Under the pieces are notes generated by a model. That model was not told where the DNA came from. It searched no databases and saw only the letters and a list, made by a program, of their open reading frames with translations. The position numbers were made by a program, and so were the translations under genes. From Cristatella mucedo (lineage: Eukaryota; Bryozoa; Phylactolaemata; Cristatellidae): 64,000 nt of DNA. Of this stretch, positions 25,001 to 36,200 are shown one piece after another. The stretch is from contig WPIO01000017.1 of assembly GCA_009760855.2 (NCBI GenBank), positions 746,001 through 810,000 of the forward strand, given 5' to 3'. Every line of letters starts with the position of its first letter. Position 1 is the first letter of the stretch.

Positions 25001-28000
25001 CTTTTGCGCTTGCATGCATATATCTTTACACCCAAGCACTACCTAGCCACTGACTCCGCATACTTTGATAGCCATCAAGCTCTACTTAAATGCCTGTTCA
25101 AGAAACTGTACACAGGCTGCCATGCGTTAACCACAGGTTTTAGTTAACTACAAGTATAGGTAAGCTGATTCAACAGCCTCATTTATACAGATGCAGAAGA
25201 GCATAACGAGATGATTGCAAGCAATACAGGATTGCTTGCTGAAGAACTCGACCCACAACCTGGACAATGAGGTGCAATCACATTAGACCTAGGCTAAGAG
25301 CAAGAGCACCACCAAGAGCAGCTTGTAACGCTTGAATTACACAGGTCGCAAAAGCCACACTCAATACATTATAGTTATACTGACAAAGAGGCAATACTCG
25401 ACATCCAACGTTCACACGTTCAAACTTCTTAAGTCTATTCAAGAAAAAACGTGCACCCCCCATAAACCTTAATGCACCAAAAAAATATATGAAACTAATT
25501 CCATAACACCAGCACGTGCAATAATCAAGCACACTCGCCCAGAGTGCGTATAACTTTATTACCTCCATTTTGTGATGCGCTTTAAGTCTTTGAGGAACTG
25601 ATCGACTTTGAACTCACAAATGTAAATGTCTTTTTCTCCTGAATAGTCCTTAGGCCGGCCTTTGCAATAGCTCTTGAGATCCATAACGTAGCACTTCCTT
25701 TGTACATTCTGGAGAGGCAGGATGTCGAAATACATGGTGCGAATGACTTCGTTGGTAAAATATTTCTTGGTGCTAGTCAATCGTGGTGGCAGCATAGATG
25801 GAGGATAGTAGAAATAGCCATACACATAACGCTCACTCCTGTAATGAGGAAATATATCAAGACCTACGTGTTAGTTTTAAGATTCTTGTGTACATACACT
25901 CACCATTCAATCGCGCGTTTCCCTTTGCAGCAAATGTAAAGCGCCTAGAAAGAGATTGAGTTCTCTGAGGGCGCTTTGTTAAGTGCATTATTATCATTAT
26001 ACACCAAGATGCAAACATGCTCACGGGAAAAATAGATATCCATGCACGCTAAATACAGCTGAAAGTCATAGGTGTCCACTCTCTTGCACAGTATGACCAA
26101 GCTCACCTCTCATTCTTCCATAGCCGCTCGACCCTGAATACTTGAATACCGAATGATACATCTTGTGGCATAATATAAACGGCATCCCCAATAGCAACTT
26201 GTAGTGTCCCTTTCATAAGTGTCATGAAGTAAGTGCAAGTTGGTACACCGTCCGCAGGAGGTGGTACCATTAGAACTTCCTGCAAAATAATTCAGTCTTG
26301 TCATACCCTGGTAGCTAAATCACCAACTTCTTTGCGTAAAACTAAGCAATTATCGTATCGTTTGCTGCCGGCATACGCAGCACCCGGGAACATACAAATC
26401 AGAAATGCCACAGTGGCTTACAGGATCGATGTATCTTCCACTACATTGCTCACAAGTGTAGTTTGGAGTATCGGCAGTGGCTCCTACACAGTCACTGTGT
26501 TGCCACTTCTGAAAAATCATAGAATGTGCAATCATAAGTCTGCAGCCCCAACAATTTCATACGAAACAGCATAAAGTTATAACGAAACGATAGATTAATG
26601 ACCAGAGGATCGTCATACCTCACATTTTTCGCATTGCAACATCAGTCCTTCATCTCTCATTATGTTACACACACAGCGTATTATTTCTTCATCTTTCCTG
26701 TCTTCCCATGGTATTTCTTTGTACTCTGGCAGAACAAGAGGCGCTCTATAATCATCCGGTGCTTGAACGACAAACAACAGTAGCAAATGAAAAGGAGATA
26801 TAAAAACTTACCACTGGTGCTCACAATGCCTTCTGTAGCATAGCCCCTCGGTGGCCTATAATTAAAAGCAATCTCTGAGCAGTCACACTCCACAATACCA
26901 AGATATGCCAGCTACAATAATATGAACAATCCAGGAATAGGCAACAAGCTAGCTAGGCAAAGTGATCCATTGGTTGCTTAGAAGTTATGTAAAAACTCGA
27001 TCCAGTTGGGGAGTATCAGGAAAAACAAGGTTTAGAATATCCACATCGATATAAGAAAAGAGGCAGCATAAAATCAACTATTTGTTCTTATGCCTGCAAA
27101 CACTTCTGCAGTTGTCATATACTCAGTATACAAATGATCGGGCAACAGCAAAAATTGACCCTAAACGTTCACCTTTACTAATGCTAAAGGTTAAGTGGCC
27201 AGGGTTAGAGGCAAAGAAATAACTGCTAACGCTAAAGTTGAATAAGCAACCATTAGTTTAGTACTTAGCAGCAAATGACACAGCAATGAAAGCACCCGAA
27301 AAAACACATATACCTGATGCATCCGGAAACCTGTGCACAAGAATGTCAAAGGCATGACTTCCACTGGGAAGGGAACACATTGCAACCACATTTCCCAGAC
27401 TTGCAAATGTAAGGACTATGCATCAATCACACTAACTCGAAATCTACCAAGGAGTGAAGCAGACTTGCAGAATTTAACCCCACTAATCAATTGTGGTTCG
27501 ATTGTGCTAGTTGGTAAGTGGTAAGAACCTAAGTTTCCAGCATAACAAGTCGTGTGCTCCACTACCATTCCCTAAAGTTCGACAAATACCGTTTCTTCCA
27601 TATCAAGAACACCCCATACAACCACCATTTTCCACTTTCTTTGCAAGCCCATTCTGCATCACCTTACTGTTTATGGAAGTTTCTAAAAAATGATCAGGGG
27701 CAGCATCATAAAATAGTGTTTCCAGCAACTCAAACGTTTTCGGTAGCATTTATAGTGCAAAAGGACTTTTTTGGCACACGGTGAGTCTAGACCGTCACGG
27801 TAAAAGCCAAAAGCAAGACTAGAAAGTCGATATAAAGTTATAGCTGGGAATACAACAGACCCACATTTCTGATGACACAAAGTCCAAAAATTAGTGTGGT
27901 TATGTCACATTGCCCCGAATGACCTAGGAAACTGGGGAGACAGAAAACTGTCCAGAATCAGATGACAGTAACAGTGTACCACCAGCAAACTACAGGAATG

Positions 28001-31000
28001 ACTATAATTCATTTTCATTTATATAGCACCCCAAGAGAACTTAATCTCTATTCAGGCGCTTCACATATGCCTCGGGGCTCGAGCCCACGACCTCAGTCAG
28101 ACCTTGGTCGGGGCGAGCACCTTAACCGCTAGACCAAACCAGCTCGACTATACATTTCAACACGGACAGTTCCCTACGCAAAGTTCTAAAATACCTCATT
28201 GACAAAGTGCATCCCTTGGTATAGCATCTTCTAGGACTGCAACATACTATCATCACAAAGAATTGCTCACTGTGAGCAGATACATCAACTGTATATGAAC
28301 TAGCAAGCTTCTGTATGGGTTACAAAATTGGGCAGACAAAGCCTGCTGCTGAGATAGAGAAGGCTAACACAATCGAAATGTATCTTGGGGAGCAGACAAA
28401 CCCCTGGTAGACTTACATATAATTCATTTGCAGCAAATGTAAACCACCTAGAAAAAGATTAAGTTCTCTGAGGGCGCTTTATCAAGTGCATTATTATTAT
28501 TATTATTATTATTATATAGCGCCCTTAGAGACCTTAATCTGTATTTAAGCGCTTCACATATGCCACAGGGCTTGAGCCCACGACCTCGGACAGACCTTGG
28601 TCGAGGAGAGCACCTCAACTACTAGGCCAGACCTTCCACTTACATAAGACTAAATGATTGCAACTCAGTGCCTGTGATGCCTAGGTGAGACGACAGGCTG
28701 TCAAGAAGTATTTGGTGATAAATAGTATCAAAATCTGGGCCAGTTCACTAGGCCAAACGAGCGCAGCATGAAGCCAATCCGATAAAAGTGAAACCTTAAA
28801 GTGAAACAGCCACCCAAGCCCTTAAGGATTCACATACCCAAGATTGCTATGCCCTTGCACAAATACCAGCATTGAAAACTCAGAATATAACATATTACAA
28901 TATAGAAAATTTCATTAACAAGCACAATGCAGCAGGTTTAGGCAGGCTTAATCAATTTTGTATACAATAAATATCGCCTAGCCTGTGGCTGATACTAGTC
29001 CGGATATAGTGGGCATGAGCCATATACTCATGGCCTTGGGTATTTATTTATACACCCCAATAATGGGTGTATTTGAGCAGCAGCTGAAGCTACTAGCACC
29101 CCGGCGACCCATGAAGTAAGTGCCCAGCAAACAGAATCACCACCAAATTATGTGGCCACCGATGAGCATGGCTAGCTGAACGCCACACTCGAAGATACTC
29201 ATATAATAAACCAATTTAATCCTAAATTACCCACCCTTTTAAAAATTCACAGACACCATAGGAATAGGCCTTACAGGACATAATCTGGAACACTTTTCTG
29301 TGGGATAGAGAGAAAGTGGAGGATATTCCCATGACGAAAGCCACGTGTCAGGTCGCATCGGTGGAGGCTAGCACTGCTGCACAATCCCAAGGACGAGGGA
29401 GAACGGCAACTTCGACGAGAGCACATTGCTGGCACATGCGTGTGTATTTGTGTGCGTGTGTGTGTATGAGGAACTAGTAACAGACGGTTAACCGCCTTCT
29501 TGGGACAGGTGAAGGCTTCGCAAGACTCAACCTCTTGGCCTCTCTGCCCGAGGAAGGCTAGCTTGACTCAAACACTCACAGGCTCAGCAAGCTATTGCAC
29601 GAGACGACGACAGCGGCTGATCGGCAAACGGTGACTCGTTGACATGCTTATGTGAGCACTGGCGGAGAAGACTGCATGCGGCATAATGCTCAACTCTTGG
29701 TGGGACAATCATGGTTTGGAGCTCCCTCTCTGGTTCCGGCCTCAGGTAGGTGCATAACATTCTTGGCATCCACGATGCCAAGAATGCAATGCACCTACCC
29801 GATGTGATGCATCTATCCGGAATTTGCACCTCGATATTTTTCAGACCAAGGCAATTTTGTCTACTAGAAGCTCCTCGGATAATTAATGTATGCATTTTGC
29901 ACGATAATAACCCAAAGCATACTGCAAAGTGGGTCAGAAAAAATATTTACGACTGGTCTGTTACGCGTCATGGTTGGCTCAGTGAGCTGTCAGTTTAAAA
30001 CCCAATAAGCACACCGGGGACAGCTTAGGCTAGCGACTGAGGAATGAGGCAATCTCCAAATGGCCGACGATCATTGCGAGCTGCAGCTTCGAATGCCATG
30101 ATGGAGTCTAGACCACACGACACAGTTTAGAAGCAGGTGTGTGAACCGAAGTGTGAACCATGACTACGATTATGACCATGATTAGAACCATGGTGAACTT
30201 ACTTCTTACCGACTATGAAGTTCGTCATGCTGTTAAACTTTACTTATGAAAGCTTAATAGACATTGCTGTGCATCGTGCGATGCCTTTATGCTCAGCAGC
30301 TAAGAGAATTTTTGCATGGTAGCATGCGTCAGTTCTGTGACAGACCCTGCTGGCCATATTGATGAAGATGCGCACGAATTCACAGAAATAGTACAATGCC
30401 ACTGTCTGAAGGAGATGGAAAAGGTCTTTACTCATAAGATAGCCAGCCGTGGCAGCTCTAACCACAGCACGTCAACAGCAGCTGCTACCTCGGAACTGCC
30501 ACCACCACCGGCGAATAGTCTTCGTCGAGCTGCCACTCCAAGTTAGAACACCAAGTACGGTGCTCTGCCGTAGAATGCGTTAGCGACCTGTGACCGATTG
30601 ATTGATCCTTCTAACCATATTATGCATATTCCTTTGCAGCAAATGCAAAGCGCCTAGAGAGAGAGATTGAGTTCTCTGAGGGCGCTTTATCAAGTGCATT
30701 AGTATTATTATTATTATTATCCATTGAGCATGCTACTGCTAGCCATTCGATCATGGGTCCTTTACAGCAAATGTAAAATGCCTAGAAAGAGATTGAGTTA
30801 TCCGCGGGCACTATAACAAATGTATTATTATCATTATTATAAAAGCTCATTTACACCGGGTGCCTATTAGAAGGTCTTCGGAATTCCACACCTGAACTGA
30901 TAAACACGTGCCAGCTGTAACCATCAACTTGCATATTACGACCACGATGGTATCAGGAAGCACGAACGTGTATGCACAACCTCTGCAAACACAACCTCTA

Positions 31001-33167
31001 ACAACAATATGAACACAATTGACTTGCCTGTTGATCTTCTGGCAGCCAATCGGTGGAACAGGTTTTTTCCTTTGCTTGTCTGTCTTTCCCTTTTTCGTGT
31101 GCAAAGCAGAGCTGCTAGCTGAAAGATTCCTCAGAAGGAAGACATTTGAATCCCTGACAAGCATCTTCTCCTTTCTTGACATGAGTATGAGAGCATGAGA
31201 AGCAAGGACCAGCTTCCGTGACAGCGCCGCCTAAAGGCAGACATATTTATAAGCCTTAACTCAATGATTTGCTACTGCAGCATATGGATAGCCTATTGAC
31301 ACATAAGGAGCTGACAGTTTAGTCAAACGACTCATTGGTAGCCAAGAGGCGATAGTGGGTCTAATAAAACCGGGCAAAAGTAATCCTTGCATGCTGCCAT
31401 ACTCAAATGTCAAGACAGCATCTAAATGAATGATTAGCACGTATAATAATAAAAAGCAACCGGGCTTCTCATTTATACCACAAATCCGCACAATCAATTC
31501 CCTGTTGGAGCATAAAACCCAACTCCAAAATCCTGAGACAGCTGATACTGCCTAAAATAACATGATACATAGCTCTGAAATCATTGCATTTGCATGCAGA
31601 ATACCCATTCAAACTGTAGAATGTCACACGACAGCCAACACATGCATCGACTATCCCAGTTCTGCTAAAGAATCACGACCTTTCCCACTTAAGAAGCATT
31701 AATAATTGAGATACAGTGAAACAAATACGGTCAAAAACAATCCTTGCGGTATGGTTGCAGCGGCTGCTTCTCGGTTCAGGTAGTAAGGAGTCTACAAGAC
31801 CAAGGATATTTAAGTTGTACACAGCATGTGAAATTTGTTTGATGACAGGCCACAAAAACATGCTGCTGTAATGTATGAGAAATCATTCCACGGTGATTCC
31901 TTATGACGATCCTTGTTTGCCCAGGAATAGAGGCCACGAGCTTCCTCACCATCTCCTCCACTGCACAATTAAATGGAGCCCGAATTTTACTGAAAAAGTT
32001 GGCTATTACTTTAGGCCAAAATCCGCCTCAGCCGACCACTCAGTAGAACATTTGCACCTTGCTTGACCACCTGATGGTAAATGTGCTGTCCATAATGCCC
32101 CTGATCTGATGCAAAGCTCTACATCTTTTGGCAGCAAAGAAGAAGCCCAAATCATTTATTGCTGCCCAATTTAATCTTTGGTTGAATACAATAATGACTG
32201 TATCTATACATACTATCTATATATCTATACATCTATACTATACATCTTCCTACAACTAGCCCTTATCCTCGTGATTTGTTACCAAACATCGTGAACTTAC
32301 TTTCACTAGTGATTAAAACAAAATCCAGTCGTCCTCTGACCAGTGGGGGTGGTCGTGGGGGCCACTGAAAGCGATCTACTTTATGGTGGTGGGTGAGCTA
32401 AGGTATGCGTTTTGGAGGCCGATGGCCGAGGTTGTGAAAAGCAACTGCCTTGTCTAGTGTGCCACCACGTACAAGGCTTGCTAAGAGTGTCATCTTCCAT
32501 CACATAGCAGTGCTCAGAGATATTGATGCTATAAATGTTGGGTAACCCGGAAAGATGTCAGTGCCTTTACATTCATTGGCGGAGCTGCCTAACCCTTGGC
32601 TGGCGGAAAGTTCTGACATGCTCAGCACCTTCAGTTTGTGCTCTGGCCAACTCTAATACTGAGGATCGAGGGATACAAGGATTGATCTGAACATGTGTGT
32701 ATAGTAATAATAAGAAATTTCCATAGCACCCCAAGAAAACCAAATCTCTATGCATGTGCTTTAAATATATTGAAAGGCACAGAATTCCTGGATCAACCCA
32801 TATCAACTGTGTGCTCAGGCTGCATCAATTCACCAGACCTCTATAGCAAGTTAAAATCGGAATTTAGACCAAATAATTCCAGAGAAACTCCCATGTTTTG
32901 GGTTTACAATGATCCTCTGAAAAAGGTGGGGCCACTTAACCTATATATCACAGCAGCATTTGACACTAGTTACCGCCAGAACCTTCCAGAGTGCCTCTCC
33001 ACATTCCTAAGCAGTATTTTGAATGGATTACGTCAAGTGAGAGATGTCCAAGTGTAAATGTAAATGGCTGTTGGTCATCCAAGGAGCCCTTGAAGTATCA
33101 GGTACCTCAGGATTCGGTCAAAGGCCACCTAATTTTCTCTATCTAGATCTATACGCCATCTCTGCCC

Positions 33168-33251
<84 letters not shown>

Positions 33252-36200
33252 CTGCCTGCCTGTCCCTCTCGCTCTCACACAGACATATCAAAGCACTTTT
33301 GCCTGAGCTTCACTGGCTCCCTATTAAGAATCGAATGCAAGATATTCTGGCTTACAGGTCACTTAAATCACTTGCATCAGCCTACCTATCCGACTTCTTT
33401 GATCCTCCAGTGTGCTCTCATATCACCTGCTTCTCAGCATCCAGTGAGCTGGTTGCCCCTTACAGTAAACAGAAATCTTATGGCGAACGAACCTCCAGCT
33501 CGTATACACAGAAAGTCAAAAACTCGTTTGCAGCTACGGCCAATACCGGTAATGAGCTAGCATCATGTATGGCTCAACTAAAGAAGCATTTGTTCCGGGA
33601 TGGCTACTAGACAATGGTCCTTCTTACTGATGGCCCCGGGTGTCTTCTTGCATGCTTTACCATGCTGTCCCCAAAGCATCATGCTTGCTGTCTAAGTATG
33701 AGACATGCCACTAACGCTTGGTTATTGATTCTCGTGCAGCGAGTTGTAAAGCAAACGAATAGGGACTTAGTTCTCATAGAAAGCTAATTATTCTCCTCAT
33801 ATACGATTTATAAGGTTTGGCTTGGTCCGAATGCCACCTGATCGAGCCAGAAGGAGGTCGGGCTTACAGACATTTGGATGGTCACCAATTTTATTTCCTT
33901 ACAGTGCACTATGTACAAGCAAAACGGTAACCTTTGCAGGGATACGAATATGCTTATTTCCAAAAAGAGTGTGGGTATTGAGCTCTGCTGCTGACTAGTT
34001 CCCAGATGCTGCCAGCTCGACCTCGCGCTTCAGGGCACAGAGGTAACACATACAACGACACACACGCACGCACGCACACACACACACACACACACACACA
34101 ATTTGAAAATATTAATGTCAACCACCAAGACCACTCTTCAGCACTCAACATAAACTTGGCTGAGCTGACTCAAATATGTCCCGAAAATATGCATAAAAGC
34201 CTAAACTCAAGAACAATGCAGTGCGGGAATGCATGCATTCTCACGGGGGTTTAGAGCCTCACTTACACCATATTTAGTTGCATATTAAGATTAAATTCGA
34301 ACCAACAGAGAACTACTGGCTCACCTAAACTTATCACTCTCTTATGTTAGTGGCAATCGGCTGTCTAATGCCTGCTTACCCAAGATGTGGTTTTTAAGTT
34401 TATTTTGAGGTCAAATTTTAAAGTGTGTATGGAGTGCTCGCATACACTTCAAGCATGCTAGATTTACAAAAATCAATAGAATAGTTGGACATTAGCAGCA
34501 GTTGATTGATTCATAACTTTTGACAGCGACCCAACTACGACAAGATTTCTCAGGTGATGCATTTTGATGCTCCTGCTAGCAGACCTTAATATTGCACGTT
34601 GGAAAACACACACGAGATTAAGAAGCAGATAAACAAAGCATGCTCTTTAAACAGGCAATGAAACAATTTACTACTACAACTATGACTGCAGAGCATAAAT
34701 ATGATGAAGACACTGACAGCAACACTGCTATGACATCTAGACACGGAAAGATGACGAGATTCAAGGAAGAGCTAATTTTGCTACAATTAGTGCACCACTG
34801 CCATAAGAGTAATTTAAACTTCGGAAATGTATTTGTACTTACTAAAGTAAACACGCAACACCAGCTCCATCGTAGCCAGGCATAAAGAAATGCATACAAA
34901 AAAGACCAGACTGTAAACCACCCAAAAAAGGGAACGTGATTAATTGCATGCAGAGCTTGAGGCGCTTTCAGCAAGAGCTTCACAAAATTTGGCTGGCTTC
35001 ACAATCTCTCCACATTCCCATAGGCCTGGGTGTGGTTTGGAAGGCATTGGTGCCACATCTAAACTCTGAATACTTCCACCATGCACCACGCCGGTGCATG
35101 ATTATCCAATCGACCACATCAGCTGATATTTTTTTTAAAACTATATCTGCTGCTTCAGTAAAAGGTTCAAAGTATCCTCAGGGTCGGACGAGAGATTGGC
35201 TAACTGTCTTTCACTCAACTCGGACGACAGATGCTTTACTCACAGGTCTGTTATCATGCAGTGCAGTTCCACAATTTTGAAGCAACAACCCTGACTGCCT
35301 TCCACGATTCTTGCTTCTTAATTTCTCGGCTTGTGATGTCAATTCGAGCACGTCCTTATCTACTGTTTTGTACTGACATTATTTTTGCTTAACACTCTCT
35401 CACGGCTGGTTCTCTATTTCAGCTATGCTATGCTCGTGAAATGCCCAATGCTGGCCTCCAATTAAGTGTCACGTGTCACCCCATTCTGTGTGTGAGCACT
35501 ATTGGAAAGCTCTATTAGACCCATTACGTATTGAACTGCTTCTAAATCCTCTTAAATAGTAAAAAAATAATAGGTGCAGACGAAGTACACTCTAGGACGA
35601 TGAACTGATTGCTACACCTGACTCACTTTGTTATCTACAGCCATCGTCTTTCAATCCCTCTCTAAGGTGAGGTCAAAGGTAAAAAGCTTGCAGCAATTAC
35701 CTAGAACACCGCATTGAAAGAGGGCTCAGACATGAGCCATGCAAGTAATGTCGTAATGTGGCACTCACCTGTCGGCGTGAATCCAATGCACGCCTCTTTC
35801 CTTTGGCACAGAGAACAGCAGGCCTGTTAAGCTTTTTTGCTTTCGCTTTAGCAGCACCTTCCTCCTGCGCCTTTTTAGATTTGCCACCAACCACACCACG
35901 ACAATTGGCACTACCGCACAGACAGGTTTGCTACAAATACATGCATACACGTCATCGTAATGGCAAAGACAAATGGAAATAGGGGAGGGGGAAAAATAAT
36001 AATAATAGACAAATAATAAGAGGGTGCTTTACCTGAGACTCCAAGTTGAACGGCTGAAAATTGTAGTCATACGTGAGCTCAGTATTGGGAGGGATATCGT
36101 GCAGTGCAAACATTCCGATTCTGTAGACTCCATTGATATTCCTTCAAGAAAGTAATTATTGACATGAAAACATTCATGGTTATCAAAGACAATAACATCA

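Larger units (their letters stand above)
26856..31027 (-). other. Intron where the bromodomain would be expected
   Basis: This 4.2-kb stretch holds LINE tails on the plus strand (28,420-28,514; 30,631-30,720; 30,763-30,840), two SINE-A copies (28,010-28,150 and 28,490-28,640), a minus-strand reverse-transcriptase scrap (about 28,650-28,760, AFDT-like [13 protein letters not shown]) and a Tc1-like relic (29,600-30,000). No bromodomain-like sequence was recognised on the minus strand. Confidence 0.55.
31231..35768 (-). other. Large intron with LINE fragments and microsatellites
   Basis: The intron between exons 10 and 11 holds plus-strand LINE reverse-transcriptase fragments (32,700-33,610), a CT microsatellite (33,169-33,245), a CA microsatellite (34,060-34,101) and an old LINE tail (about 33,735-33,800). 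The rest (31.3-32.6 and 34.2-35.7 kb) is AT-rich without a feature I can support. Confidence 0.6.

Noticed and set aside
25571-25580. Stop codon directly after the BAH domain as the true end of ASH1
   Set aside because: The TAA lies inside a donor (GAG|GTAATA), and splicing to 23,200 restores the conserved RYPV and YAF residues of the family.
28490-28640. Functional tRNA gene
   Set aside because: A and B box-like motifs are present but the cloverleaf is not maintained and the sequence continues into a LINE-like tail, so it is a SINE.
30244-30546. Overlapping ORFs on both strands near 30.4 kb considered as part of the missing bromodomain linker
   Set aside because: An Arg-rich stretch and an RAA-type string look vaguely like ASH1 linker sequence, but stops and frame changes interrupt them and no splice pair fits the phases of the flanking exons.
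33044-33610. 188-codon ORF with a Ser-Leu repeat domain
   Set aside because: The Ser-Leu run is translation of a CT microsatellite and the remainder is a LINE reverse-transcriptase fragment, not a cellular gene.
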